Below, one piece after another: positions 23,269 through 35,298 of a DNA stretch of 64,000 nucleotides. This stretch comes from Heliocidaris tuberculata (Eukaryota > Echinodermata > Echinoidea > Camarodonta > Echinometridae). The translations under genes and the position numbers were made by a program. The stretch's first letter is position 1, and the number at the start of each line of letters is the position of its first letter. The stretch spans positions 20,054,838 to 20,118,837 of the forward strand of contig CM046838.1 of assembly GCA_025618425.1 (NCBI GenBank), given 5' to 3'. The notes under the pieces are model-generated. The model did no database searches and had not been told where the DNA came from. It saw only the letters and a list, made by a program, of their open reading frames with translations.

Positions 23269-23406
23269 GGGGAACGTTTCATCAAGCGTTTTGTCAGTGA
23301 TTTTTACCGACAAATTTGCTCTCAGCCAATCAGATGAAAGGATTTCAGTAGCTTATAACAGTTGTCGGTAAAAATCACTGACAAAACACTTGATGAAACG
23401 CTCCCC
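23269..23406 (+). mobile_element. CCAAT-core foldback element, copy 1
   Basis: Ends GGGGAACGTTTCATCAAGCG and its near-complement. The arms continue TTTTGTCAGTGATTTTTACC. The core is GCTCTCAGCCAATCAGA then TTTCAGTAGCTTATAACA. Length is 138 bp. It has the same arms as the copy at 24875 and the same core as five other copies. Confidence 0.88.
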
Positions 23407-24037
23407 TGATATCCAAGGAATTAGAGTGAGAAATGTTTTGGTGCTTATGTGGAATTCATTGACTTTCACTAAGCATTCCATTTCCATAAAATTGTGTTTA
23501 TGTATCCATTCCAAGATGGCGTTTTCGTTATTTTGTCCTCGTTTTGTTCTTCCATTATACCCCATGTTATGTTCCGTTTGATTTTAATTCGACACCCTTC
23601 TCAGAATGAAACTTTTGAATTCCTTCTTCCCATTTGTAAATATTTTTCCTTCTTTGTTCCTCTGAATCTTCTTGTAGAGCTTCCTGTTGTTCTGCTCTTG
23701 TTCTTCTGAATCGTCCATTGTTGCTCTCATTTTCCATTTTTTACGATCATTCCATTATTTACTCTTTTCATGTCATCCGAGTTTCGTTTTTTTACCATGA
23801 CATCACGGTCAGTGTCATCTTTGGATCGTTATCGTCGGTCACCATAACTGGTTTTGTGGTGACATTTTCTCGTAGTGTCACTAGTTTTCTTCATCACCAT
23901 CACCATCCCACATTATCAACATCCTCCTCGTAGTCGCCTTCGTCACCTTCATCATCATTGGCATCATCACCTTCTCCAACAACATAATCAAAGTTAGTAT
24001 CTTTTAATCTCTGGTGATGTACCATCGTCATTACTTG

Positions 24038-24109
<72 letters not shown>

Positions 24110-24110
24110 A
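24038..24110. repeat. (CAT)n trinucleotide microsatellite
   Basis: About 24 CAT units, pure. Confidence 0.97.
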
Positions 24111-24364
24111 CTTCTCATGAATATCATTTTTATCTTTCAAATTCTCATAACTTATTTTACAACTGTCAAACTTTATCTATTAACCCCATCGATTGATAGC
24201 ATTTTATAGAATACATCGCTTAGAGTATTTCACTTACCCTCTTTCAAAACATAGTGAAAATTAAGAATTGAATATTTGTGAACATTGCTCTATATAATGG
24301 CAACACTAATCCTGATGCCTGAGCAATTGAGTTCCTCCAGGATTTAAATAATTTCAACCTACCA

Positions 24365-24511
24365 GGACCCCGTTTCATAAAACTTGTTATCGATAACAAG
24401 TTACAATAATTGTTATAAGCTACTGAAATCCTTGAATCTGATTGGCTGAAAGTGAATTTGTCATAGAAATTAGGCAGTTGTTATTGTTAACAAGTTTTAT
24501 GGACGGGGCCC
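24365..24511 (-). mobile_element. CCAAT-core foldback element, copy 2
   Basis: The core is on the minus strand (CAGCCAATCAGATTCAAGG). The arms are of the second type: CGTTTCATAAAACTTGTTATC paired with its complement. Ends are GGACCCCG and CGGGGCCC. Length is 147 bp. Confidence 0.85.
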
Positions 24512-24874
24512 ATGTAGGCTATGATATATATTACTATTACATCGAAGTTGAGTGATTTTTTTTTTGTTGAATAAAATGCTTCATATAAGGACATGCGCAC
24601 AGGTTATGGATTCGAACTCGACTCTCGACTGAAAATCATGTCAATCATAAACTATTATGCATGCGCCCATACATTGTTGTAAATTTATTTTCGCTTATAC
24701 ATGTACTTTGACATCTTTAAACTGTAAACATGTTTTGGTAATGAAATTGATATTCAACTAATGTTTCTTTAATAGTCTATTTTGTCTTCGTTGCTTCTTT
24801 TGTTTTTTGTTTTCATCGATCAGTTTATGACGTCATAAAACTGGACCTGAGTTTGACAAAAAGCCTCGATTCCA

Positions 24875-25012
24875 GGGGAGCGTTTCATCAAGCTTTTTGT
24901 TAGTGATTTTTACCGATAAATTTGCTCTCAGCCAATCAGATGCAAGGATTTCAGTAGCTTATAACAGTTCTCGGTAAAAATCACTGACAAAACACTTGAT
25001 GAAACGATCCAC
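24875..25012 (+). mobile_element. CCAAT-core foldback element, copy 3
   Basis: Nearly identical to copy 1 along arms and core (GTTTCATCAAGC, GCTCTCAGCCAATCAGATGC). The right end is mutated to GATCCAC. Length is 138 bp. Confidence 0.87.
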
Positions 25013-25429
25013 AGCACGGCAAGCAAACGGTCAAGAGTCTTTCTTCGCAGACTATCACACCGACATCGCTGAAATTTCGGATCCCCGCCTCTGTTGATAT
25101 TTAAAAATATGAAAACCCCGAAAGTGAGTCTACACTTTTTGCCTGTTTTCCCTCTCAACTTGTACTTTTTGCCCCCTTGAGCGCTACTTTTCCCCCAAAG
25201 TTCAGGGCGAGGGCGCTCACTAGCAGGAAGGGATGATCATTTTGTCAAAGAAAGAAGTGATTATCTTGTAGACGCTTCTCTTATTTGGCAGTCGAAGGTT
25301 TATTGTCTTTTGGAGAAAGATAGACGAGCGATTATGAACCAAAATAGGTTTTGAGAAAGATTTTTGTCTTTATTATCTCCTCATTACATTATTTTCATCC
25401 TCTCTGATTGCTAGGAAATGTATTGCTCA

Positions 25430-25515
25430 AATATCAAAGAGCTGCCAACTTATCACCAAATTTAGGAAATGTCTGAAAACGTTTCTGTTTTCTGATGTCT
25501 GTAATTATTCTTAAT
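25430..25515 (+). pseudogene. Possible LINE C-terminal remnant
   Basis: On the plus strand a short frame reads ITKFRKCLKTFLFSDV and then stops. This resembles the basic LKTxLF-type ending of CR1/L2-like reverse transcriptase proteins. It is short and unsupported by upstream motifs. Confidence 0.2.
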
Positions 25516-25801
25516 TGTATAATCAAATTGACTTCATTCGTGGATCTGGGCTTGTCAGAAGAGGATGGCAAACTTTTTTGACATGTTTTCTTTCGGAAAC
25601 ATAATTTCGACAACCCTGCCGGCCCTCCTAGACTCGCACTTTCGGGAGGGGGTAGAAGGGACAAAAATCCTGGCATGAACAGGATGATGAGTCCCACTAC
25701 TAGGGGGATTGACCGACAGATAGTTCTTTCAATTCTTGAATATTTTCATCCCTTCTTGTGAGATGCCTATTCTCCTGAATACGATGATGAATACTTTATA
25801 A

Positions 25802-25802
<1 letters not shown>

Positions 25803-25846
<44 letters not shown>
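25803..25846. repeat. (TA)n microsatellite
   Basis: Pure TA run abutting a short hairpin. Confidence 0.97.
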
Positions 25847-25847
<1 letters not shown>

Positions 25848-25848
25848 C

Positions 25849-25915
25849 GAGAGAATAATAGTTACGTAGCTTAAATCATTGATTTAAATTTAAGTTAGGC
25901 AACCATTATTCTCTC
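25849..25915. repeat. 67-bp perfect-ended hairpin
   Basis: GAGAGAATAATAGTTAC with GTAGCTTAAAT pairs with ATTTAAGTTAGGCAACC and ATTATTCTCTC. The arms are about 27 nt around a roughly 12-nt loop. It is short enough to be a miniature foldback or to resemble a small-RNA precursor. Confidence 0.65.
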
Positions 25916-26399
25916 ATTTTCTTACACAGTAATATTTCCACGAGAGTTGCCAAAGCTGTTGTATTTGTTATTTCTTTACACTTATATACATGTATACATA
26001 ATAAACAGTAGAGTCTATAACAGAGGGGAAAGTTGGGAGACGGAATATGACGGGCGCGCTGACGAACGGACAGACGGAAGAGCGGACCTACAGAACAGCA
26101 TGCCCTGTGCGCTGTGTAAACCGTCCGACGGGGAGGTAAATATAAGCAGTGTAAAAATTGAATCATAGCGAAATGAATTGAATTATCAGAAAAAGGTTAG
26201 TATCAAGGGATCGGGGTCCCTTCTCAGTCAACAATAACCAGATTTATTTCCAGGGTAAATTGTTCCCTTGTGGACCTCAAGATGATTATATTACAATAAG
26301 AATCAGCCCTGTGTGAGAAACATATAGAGTAGAAAATAGAAAAGAGATATAACAGATAGAATACATGATGATCAATATGGAGAGGAAGTGTATGAAATG

Positions 26400-27060
26400 T
26401 GAAGAACGTGAACAAGGAGGGAGCAGAAGCAAATAGCGAGAGAGAAAGAGAGAGTTCGAGAAAGATGGAAAGAGAGTAGAGGGAGGAGAGGGGGAGAGGG
26501 GTAGACAAAGAAAGAGAGAGAACGAAACAGGGAGAAGAGGATGTAAAGAGGGAAAGAGAGGGAAAGAGAGAGAAGGGTAGAGGGAGGAGAGGGGAGAGGA
26601 GTAGACAAAGAGAAAAAGAGAAAGAAAGCGGGAGAGGGAGAGAGACAAAATGAGGGAAAGAGAAGGAGAGGGGGAAGGAGAAGGGAGGATTAAGGAATAA
26701 TGATGTAGATGAAAAAGTGTATATGTGTGGGTGTGGGTGTGTGTGAGTGTGGTGTGTGAGAGAGAGAGGGAGAGAGAGAGAGAGACATAGTGGACATAGA
26801 GAGACGGTGTTTGTATTAGTGGGGTAATAAGAGGAAACAATAGAAAACAATAGAGAAAAAAAATAGAACTCACGAAATGGTAGAGAGAAAGAAAAGGAAA
26901 AAGTGGGAGATATAAGAGGGGGAAAGTAGGAGAGATGAAAGGGGAGCGGGTGAGAAGAGAGAGAAAGAGAGTAAGAGGATGAGAGAAAGAAAGATAAAAA
27001 AGGAAGAGAAGGGAGAGAGAGAGAGAGAGAAGAGGAGGAGAAGGGAGAGAGGGGAAACAA
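26400..27060. repeat. Polypurine-polypyrimidine block of about 600 bp
   Basis: The plus strand is almost entirely A and G (GAGAGAAAGAGAG-type) across this interval, with a GT-rich break at 26725-26760. Segments at about 26473-26517 and 26573-26620 are near copies (GTAGAGGGAGGAGAGGGG, TAGACAAAGA), indicating internal tandem duplication of about 100 bp. The long Ser/Pro/Leu-rich minus-strand frame here is a repeat artefact. Confidence 0.9.
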
Positions 27061-27685
27061 GCTGTGGCGAGAGAGATACTCCTATTCCTTCCTCATCGAG
27101 GATGCGCCAATAATATTTATGAAGAAACCATTTGGGTACGCAGGAGGCATGACAAAAATTACAACAGATAAAATTGGATCAAGTACCGATGTAAAATACA
27201 TTGATGACGAAATGCATTTGTAAGGGCATATCTTATAAGGATGGAAAAGGAGTGGTATAAGATTAGGTTACTTGTTCTTTCCACAGAGGGGTAGCAGAAC
27301 TTTTACTTTAAAAGTAAGCCGTGTATAGATATAAAATATTACAATTACTATCTACTATCTGACCTACTCAGAACTTTCCTGATCTCGATCACTCTTTCTT
27401 CCTTTTTCTTCTTTCCTCTTTCCATTTCACTTCATTTTTGGTGTACAAACACCGAAAACAAAAACCAAAAATAGTCTTGTGTAAGTGTTTAATTTAATTT
27501 CATTCCATTTCCATCTCTTTCCTTTCCTTTCACTTCTCCTAAATTCCTCTAAACGCCCCATAAGTGGGTTATTTTTTCACGAAAGAATATTATCAACAGC
27601 CTTTTCACAAAGGCTCCCACATGGTGTTACCGAAAACCTTCAATTGTGAATACTCACTCACCATGGAAACCTACAGAGAACATCT
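27061..27685. other. No gene seen
   Basis: Ordinary sequence with a pyrimidine-rich patch at 27380-27430. Confidence 0.45.
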
Positions 27686-28830
27686 AATTACTATCTTGAT
27701 GCAACAGGAAGTGTATCTCTGAACTTTACTCACAGATGGGTTTAAAATAAATATTTTTAAAGAGAAAATAGATAGCTTATGAGCTATGATTTAATGAATT
27801 GGTATCAATTACAGTGGTTGGCCAGTTTGGAAATTTAGGGTAAGGACGTAGTTGCTGAAATAAAACTTCTGAAGAAAATGTGAAGTGAACAAGGCCGGGG
27901 AATTATAAGGCTATTATACACATTTTAGTAGTTCTCGTGTGGCGTGTCATAGTTATTGAGCGAATATAAAAAACCAGTGGCCAGTGGTAATTCGATGCAA
28001 ATTATTGTTTTATTTCTTTATTTTCAATTAAAAAGATGTAGCTACTAATTGTAGTAAGCCAGTGATGTAATTCTTAGTATAACATGGGGTTTTGTGTCCG
28101 GACACAAATAACAAAAATCCTGTAGTCTCAAGTGCCGCTGGATTTCATAAAATTATGCATGAAATGGAACTAACCATCACGGATTTTGCCATTTAAAATA
28201 TTTCCCAACATAGGTTTTGAATGATTCTTGTAATATTGAAAGTTTTTCAAACTGCTGTTTGAAATCGTCTGTCCGGATACCCAACCTGTCCGAACACACA
28301 TCGTGTGTGTATAGTTGTTTAATTAGTAGTCTAGTCGTCTACGTAAGAAGATCTTAGCAGGTTTCCCGACAAATAGTTTTTTTTTAATCCTTGTATTCTA
28401 CGTCTTAAAGTTACGTATTTCTACCTAATACGACACTTAACTGATCATATAAAAATATTCAATTACTGTCTTGATGCAACAGGAACAGATGGAAAATTTA
28501 GGTTATGGACGAACTTGCTGAAACAAAATTTTTGAAGAAATTGCAAAGTCGATAAGAGAATTATGAAGGATATTAATTACACATTTCGTTTAGCATACCA
28601 TAATGATTTGTCTGGGGCAACCCTATGCAAACGACTTCTCCTTTTTATCGAGCAGATAATCCATCTTCTTTTCAAAAGATTTAGCTATTATGATAATATT
28701 CACAGTATCAGCTAATTTTGTAGCCTACGTAGAAGAAAAGAAAAATAACAATTTTTGACATTTTAGTAGGTTTCCTGAATCCGTTTATTATACGTATTTG
28801 AGTTACGTACTTCTACGTCATAGGAAAATG
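27686..28830. repeat. Old tandem segmental duplication
   Basis: The phrases AATTACTRTCTTGATGCAAC (27686 and 28461), GGAAAWTTAGGKTAWGGACG (27829 and 28490), AAAAGATKTAGCTAYTA (about 28031 and 28675) and an ending AGTTACGTAYTTCTACSTMAT (about 28410 and 28800) recur in the same order. The copies are diverged. The first carries an extra segment of about 210 bp (28091-28300). Confidence 0.75.
28091..28300. mobile_element. Probable insertion with TGTGTCCGGACA-type ends
   Basis: Starts TTTGTGTCCGGACAC and ends CTGTCCGAACACACA, imperfect inverted ends. It is absent from the second copy of the surrounding duplication, consistent with insertion after duplication. An additional CTGTCCGGATACCC lies near the right end. 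Confidence 0.6.
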
Positions 28831-28934
28831 AATCGCTCATTTATAATTAATTGCAACCACAATAAAATGAATAACAATTTGTATTTCAAAATAACGCACG
28901 CAAAACAACGATCCAAAAGTTTCATTTTTATGAA

Positions 28935-29262
28935 AACAAAAAAGGAAGAAAAGACATTAAGAATTTTCAAGAAATGTACATAACATGACGGTTGATGGAG
29001 GTTATTATAGTGGAAAAGATGATAGAAAATTTGTAATGGGGAATAATATTCTATGAAAGGGTTTATTAAATGATTTATTTTATTCTTATGATTTTTATTT
29101 AATTTTCATGCATGAAGGATTTATCTAAGGCTTCTACAATAATATTACAACCGGGAAGGAAGAAAGAAAAAAATAAGAATAAGTTTTAGGAAATAGATAT
29201 ATCATGACGATTGAGAGAGGTAATATAGTGGAAAAGATCATAGAAAATTTGGAATGGAGGGG
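28935..29262. repeat. Tandem duplication, period about 219 bp
   Basis: CATGACGRTTGAKRGAGGT and ATAGTGGAAAAGATSATAGA, followed by AAATTTGKAATGG, appear at 28984-29038 and 29203-29256. The upstream A-rich flank is duplicated too. Confidence 0.8.
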
Positions 29263-29457
29263 ATGTGATGATGATGTGTTTTGTATGCACAATCACGGCC
29301 AGGCACTCGAGTAAGTGGTGCATTTTGCGGGCCCTGAATCGCTTCGGGTCAAGAGTGTCATGCACTCGAGGGCCCCCACGTCCTCTACCGTTTACTTTGC
29401 TTTGATGCAATGGCGTAGCCCCTCGTCGAAGGGCAGGGTAGGGGTGCTTGGATCCTG

Positions 29458-29475
29458 GACCCCCCCCCCCCCCCT
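29458..29475. repeat. C homopolymer
   Basis: A run of about 16 C after GGATCCTGGA, at the edge of GCRATGGCGTAGCC-type sequence that recurs near 1.3 and 30.4 kb. Confidence 0.85.
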
Positions 29476-29581
29476 CAATTGGAGGTAGTGTCGGAAAGTT
29501 TGTAAAAGCAATATTTGCTGCTTTTTTGTTTTGTTTTTGTTTTCGTAGTCATTATTGTTGTTCTAAGATAGTAGTAGTACA

Positions 29582-29668
29582 CTGTAGTAGAAGAGGAAGA
29601 AGAAGAAGAAGAAGAAGAAGAAGAAGAAGAAGAAGAAGAAGAAGAAGAAGAAGAAGAAGAAGAAGAAG

Positions 29669-29732
<64 letters not shown>

Positions 29733-29863
29733 TGTTGTTGTTGTTGTTGTTGTTGTTGTAGTAGTAGGAGTGTAGTATTTAGTAGTAGTATAGTAGTTGT
29801 AGTAGTCTGGATATTTAACAATTGCATGTTGTTGTTGTTGTCGGTAGAAATAACAGCAGCAGC

Positions 29864-29921
<58 letters not shown>

Positions 29922-30043
29922 TTTAGTAGTATGCTAAATAGTAGTCTGGATATTTAACAATTACATGTCGTTGTTGTTGTTGTTGTCGGTAGAAATGACA
30001 GTAGTAGTAGTAGTAGTAGGAGGAGGAGGAGGAGGAGGAGGAG

Positions 30044-30129
<86 letters not shown>

Positions 30130-30130
30130 T
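29582..30130. repeat. Large compound trinucleotide block: GAA, GTA, GTT, GGA
   Basis: (GAA)n about 29596-29698 (about 34 units), (GTA)n 29698-29730, (GTT)n 29731-29758, (GTA)n about 29867-29920, (GGA)n about 30018-30046 and (GTA)n 30046-30129. A segment with CTGGATATTTAACAATT and RCATGTYGTTGTTGTTGTYG plus GGTAGAAATRACAG is repeated at about 29810-29855 and 29946-30000, so the block grew by duplication as well as slippage. Frames across it are artefacts. Confidence 0.97.
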
Positions 30131-30870
30131 AGATATTTAACAATTACAATTATTTCTGTATTAGACATCAAACTTCCACAGATTAAAATTTGCCTCCCAC
30201 AGTGAGATAGATGCATCTAGTAAAAAGGAGAAGGGTCTATTGAAATCATAACAATACAGTGAGAGCCTCAAAAGGAACAAACACTTCAAAGCATCATCCA
30301 ACTTTCACATCCCCCAACTTCCGTACCGATAATGGTTAGGCATCAATTAAAAGAATCGCACGGATGTGGAGATGTTCCTGCGGAAGTGAGTGCCCCTGTG
30401 GGCGTTTCGACATGGCTACGCCACCGCCCAGACGCGACGCCATCGCCCATCTTCCCATCCTCAAAATCACAATTCAGAAGTTGTGATCTAATACCCACCC
30501 CCTCTTGAACCAAGCCTGTGACTTGAAGTAGAAATGCCCCCATCGTTTCCTGCCATTCACAATAATGTTCCCCATTAGCATAATATCAAGCCTGTAAAGA
30601 GGAACGTTTTAATATCAACATTTTGCCACCACTTAAAAGAGTATGCGATTCGTTTTACGTCTTCTTTTCTTGTTCTTCCTTCTTTTTTTTTTTCCTGTGC
30701 GGCTAATTTCTCTTTAAAGATGTATCAACTTTTACGCTGCGTTTCATTGAGTCAGCCTCTATTCAAATTGCTTTGCCTCCACTATTTAAGAATATTTTGT
30801 GTGTGTGGTTTTAATTTTACCTTCTTACTCTAAGGTTAACATTATTTGTAGTTCTCGTAAACGCCCCTTT
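30131..30870. other. No gene identified
   Basis: The stretch 30340-30545 is GC-richer, contains GGCTACGCCACCGCCC and has an open but unrecognised 66-codon minus-strand frame. Nothing else of note. Confidence 0.4.
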
Positions 30871-31043
30871 TCCCCTTCTCTCTCTCTTTCTCTCTCTCCC
30901 CCTCTCTCTCTATCTATCTCTCTAATACTCTCTCTTTCATGCTCTCTCTCTCTTTCTCTCTCTTTCATCCTGTCTCTTGCTTTTCTCCTTGTTTCCTTTT
31001 ACTCTTTCACTATCTATTCTCTTTGCTCGCTAAGACTTTCTAG

Positions 31044-31076
<33 letters not shown>

Positions 31077-31080
31077 TCTC

Positions 31081-31111
<31 letters not shown>

Positions 31112-31122
31112 CTCTCTCTCGT

Positions 31123-31156
<34 letters not shown>
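30871..31156. repeat. Long (CT)n-rich pyrimidine block
   Basis: CT arrays with TTTC and TGTTC interruptions, continuous for about 280 bp. Confidence 0.95.
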
Positions 31157-32460
31157 AACATGCTCTAAGAAGATTTAGGGTAAACATGGTGCTATAAAGT
31201 AAGGCAATGCAATCAAAATCATTAAATGCCTCTAAACCTAACCGAAAGCTCCTCACAAAATCGATGGCTTGTTGTTTTCAGTTTTAAATGTGTCTTTTTT
31301 CCCAATATTTCCGTCTATCACTCCACACGCGTTTTCATGCAAACGTGTTAAACTTGTATTGCGTGGGGAATAAATGCTCGAATTTCATTTTGAATTTCAT
31401 AATGGTCTGTCTTTTTCACGAATCAGCTATAATAAAAACACACTGATTCTGTAACATTATTTAACATACAACAACATCTTTCTACAATTAAGTTATGATA
31501 ACTGGTTTTCTTGATAAATGTATTGCCTTATTGCACTTGAAATTCATATGGCTTCATATAACAAGGGAAACATCATTTCCCTGATATAACAGCAAATAAT
31601 TTTCTTTGTTCCATATTACACGCAATCAAAGGTTCCCATTGTGGATACTATCTGTACATCCAGTTAAGTGAAACCGTGGATTCATATAGTGAAACTAAAG
31701 AGATTTGTTTATTATGATACATCAACTCATTTGATGAATAATTTGTTTTAGTTAAACCCAATAAAGTATAATAACGACGCTTAACGTTTTACAATAACTT
31801 TTTCTGACGGATTTATGACAGCTGAAATGTTCACTCCGTTACAATTATGACGTTTTAGTCGTCTTTAAAATCTGAATTTTAGTGCCGTTTTGGGGTCATT
31901 GCTTGACAGACGTATGCAGAGCAATGGCATTTTGAAACATCATTCAATATTTGGGGTTCGGGACAAGAATTGTGTGTCTTCTGACACTTCTCATTTAGCC
32001 GTTTTCACCTTTGAGCTATTTCATTGACATACACCAAGGAGGAAAAAAAAGAAAAAAGAAAAAACACCCAACTCCGTGCTTAATTGAGAGTATGAACACG
32101 TCGCAAGGCCTCTGCACTCTGAGCCATGATAGTGTATAGTAACTAGGGCGAGCACTCGAATATTTACTCCAATTACTCTCTCTACCTGAGAGCCAGATAT
32201 GAATGGAGCAACGACCATCATCCCAAGACGAAGAAATAGATCAATGGGGCTGGAATTATTGGCTGATATTTCGGAAAAATAGTCTCAGTAAGTGTAATGT
32301 TTCCTCTGGAGTTAGGCTGTAATTGTTTGGGCTAGAGAGCGTCTCGTTTTAATAGCCCCCAGCACCGGGGGTCTTCTCCCGTGTCTTCGGCATCACTTCG
32401 ATTGACTAGAGCTGGTTTTGATATAGAGTGTTCAGGTTGCCAGCGTTTTTTGTTGTTTTT
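31157..32460. other. No gene seen
   Basis: AT-rich sequence without recognisable elements. A minus-strand frame at 32021-32221 is not low complexity but lacks splice signals or a domain. Confidence 0.45.
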
Positions 32461-32880
32461 TTTTTCTTTTTCTTCTTCTTCTTCTTCTTTTTATTTCTTT
32501 TCATTCTCTTACTCTTATTCTCTTACTATAATTTTATATACTTATAAAATGATAATGATAGCGGTTCATATATTACTTAAATATATATACATAGGACTTG
32601 ATTAAAAGCACAACATTTACAAATTTACAAGCAATAGCAGATGTAGTAGGAGGAGGAGGATAAAAGTATGTATTAGCGGCAGCAGCACCATCAGCAGTAG
32701 CAATAGTAGTAGTAGGGGTAGCAGCAGCAGCAGAGATGGATCTATAGGATTGTCAGAAACGAGGCGGCCAAATTATATTTCTCCTCCACCCCTTCCCCCC
32801 CCCCAAAAAAAAAAATGCAAACAAACAAAGCAAACAAGCAAACAAAATACAAAAACAAAAACAAAAACAAAAGCAAAATA
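32461..32880. repeat. Cluster of simple repeats
   Basis: (TTC)n at 32466-32490, degenerate AGG/GCA/GTA triplets at 32640-32735, a C-run and A-run at 32794-32814 and AAACA-type A-rich sequence to 32880. Confidence 0.85.
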
Positions 32881-32984
32881 ACATGATCCCTCAGCTGTCT
32901 GCATTTTGTATCTATCTATCTACCTTTCTCTCTTTCTATTTCTCTCCTTTCTTTCCCTACCTCCCCTTGCCTGTTTCTCTTTCC

Positions 32985-33017
32985 TCTCTCTCCCTCCCTC
33001 TCTCTCTCACTCTCTCT

Positions 33018-33098
<81 letters not shown>
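32985..33098. repeat. (CT)n-(TA)n-(T)n compound microsatellite
   Basis: CT units to 33060, TA units to about 33084, then about 14 T. Frames over it are artefacts. Confidence 0.95.
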
Positions 33099-33099
<1 letters not shown>

Positions 33100-33934
33100 A
33101 ATAATTTATTTATTTATATCTCATATCTATCCGCACCCTCTCTCTTTTATGTCAAGATGAAAAAGCTGGGCGCTTTTCCAGTTTCACGAAATAATGATTC
33201 AAACACCAATAATTTCTTCGGATTCAGCATCTTTCGGGGACAAACAAATATCATAAAGAAACCAAATCCCAGGTACATTTCCCTGATCCCACGAGACCGA
33301 TGTCTCATTTTGTCTATCACATTACCTTAACACACTCTCACCGTCATCATACGCGGAAAATCTTTAATATCATGATCACTTCTGCTGAGAAAGAAGAAGT
33401 TTAAGACGAGTTACGAGAGGTTAAACGGAAAGGGACAATTGCCTACATGTGGTGGGCTGAACCATGAACCTGCAGTTGCATCAATCAACACCGTACCGGT
33501 CACGTGGGACCGAGAAGGGGGTTATCCGTACACCCCTCCAAAGACTCTTCTAACCCATCCTTTGATCGTCCTACCTTAGTGTTCGAAGTTTCTCTCATTG
33601 TCGTCATCGCATCACATCAATAATTAAAGGTACAGAGGCAGTGAATTATCAAAATTCGAAATTCAGTTTTCAATCTTTGAACAATGATTTTCTCTACTGT
33701 TTTATTATACATAGCCCCAAAATGAAAAGAAAAATTTAAGTACGATTTGAGTCACGTTTTTCTACAGAATATCAAACCCTTTATTTTCTTCATTTTGTGA
33801 TACGTGGCAGTGAATTCCTATACAAATAATGAAAAAAGTAAGATGGTTGTAACACGATTGTTTACTAACGATACGATTGAACATCATTTCTATCTAAGTC
33901 CTGTTTAACAATAAAGAAAATAACTTTGACTTCT
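33099..33934. other. No gene seen
   Basis: Ordinary sequence. GGCAGTGAATT occurs near 33629 and 33807, which might mark a decayed repeat. Confidence 0.4.
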
Positions 33935-34073
33935 GGGGAGCGTTTCATGAAAGGAGTTGTCAGATAGTTCATCCGACAAATTTGCTCTCAGCCAATCAGA
34001 TGCAAGGATTTCAGTAGCTTATAACAGTTGTCGGATAAAAACATCCGACAATTCCTTTCATGAAACGCTCCCC
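33935..34073 (+). mobile_element. CCAAT-core foldback element, copy 4
   Basis: The core GCTCTCAGCCAATCAGATGC is identical to copy 3, but the arms are different: GTTTCATGAAAGGAGTTGTC and ATCCGACAA on the left pair with TTGTCGGAT and GACAATTCCTTTCATGAAAC on the right. Ends are GGGGAGC and GCTCCCC. Length is 139 bp. Confidence 0.88.
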
Positions 34074-35298
34074 TGGTCTAATTCGTTCGTTAATCGAGTT
34101 TATCTTCCTAGAATGGAGACCTATTTGTTTTGCACCTTACTGTCCTTTATTGGCTAAAGTTATCCCACTCTACGGTCTGTTTTACAGTCCACTAATTCCC
34201 CTAGACGGTTGAGTCATCAACTCAAAGAAGATGAAGAAGATTCTTCAATTTGTTCTATTTTTCTTGTGAATTTGACTGGCAAGGTTGTCACACATGTGAT
34301 GATTATTACGCTATAAGTCGAAGAGGCCCCCTGCGGTTAATTTCTGGAAATATTCTCGAACTGTCAAAGGGAACCTTTAATTCTTGTCAGGAAAAGAATT
34401 GATTAAATGACACACAATACCATGTACATATTACCGTCTAGTTCCGTCAACATGTGTTTTCGAGGTCCGCCCTCAGCACGGGAAGGGAAATTCAAAATGA
34501 CAGCTCAGAACTTCATCGCAAGAAGTCGGAGAAATTAATCGAAGAATCATAGTTTGCTCCGGCGAAAACTTAGTTACATGCCCGCGGGGCATAGTTTCAC
34601 AACAGTCGAGAAATATTGTTTTAATTTCTGATAGGAATCTCTTTTTAATCTCCTAAAAGAGAGAGTAAACGTTATGAATTTTTTTTTTTAAATATTGGAT
34701 CTTGGAATCTTGCTGCGTTGCGTGTTTGACACCGAATATGACCGTTCATTAACCTCGCTTTTCTGTTTTTTTTTATTGTCATTGTTTCTCTTCAATTTTA
34801 ATGTTCTTTTGCTTTTAGAAAATTGAACATAACTTTATCAATTTATATCGGCCATGTTCGAGATGCCTCTTTGACGATTTCTCCTCATCAAAGTTGGAAA
34901 ATGATCCAAGCGGTATCAAGAATCACTGTGATTACCTGTGATCAAAATCTACATGCATTACTAGCTTAAATCTTCGTGGGAACGATAGAACGTGTCTATG
35001 TACGTAAATTTTACATGATAATCACGACATCGACATGTCATGGTTCAAATGACTCATGATAGGAATTACTCCAAAAATCCAGCAAGATTTGTATATAGTG
35101 TGAACACAGTGATAGGCAGTAACTAAACGCACAGTTTACATGATTATAATTTCTTTTCTCTTTTTACATTCAAATCACGCATGATTGCAATGACAAAAGT
35201 GTAAGGATGTCAAACTTTTCTGCTCATGAAAATCTGTAAACCTACATGGGGTTTTCCCGTTAAAATTCTGTTATCATTTTGCAAGAAAATCAACAAAA
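34074..35298. other. No gene seen
   Basis: Unremarkable AT-rich sequence with a T-run at 34680-34690. Confidence 0.45.

Noticed and set aside
26224..27060. A 278-codon minus-strand open frame rich in Ser, Leu and Pro
   Set aside because: It is the translation of a polypurine block; all three frames stay open for the same reason and the peptide is CT-repeat words.
29448..30216. Arg-, Leu-, Tyr- or Thr-run frames
   Set aside because: They are artefacts of GAA, GTA and GGA trinucleotide repeats on both strands.
33957..34157. A 66-codon frame beginning in the CCAAT-core foldback
   Set aside because: It crosses the element's core and right arm into unrelated flank. A similar frame in copy 5 arises from the same core on the other strand.
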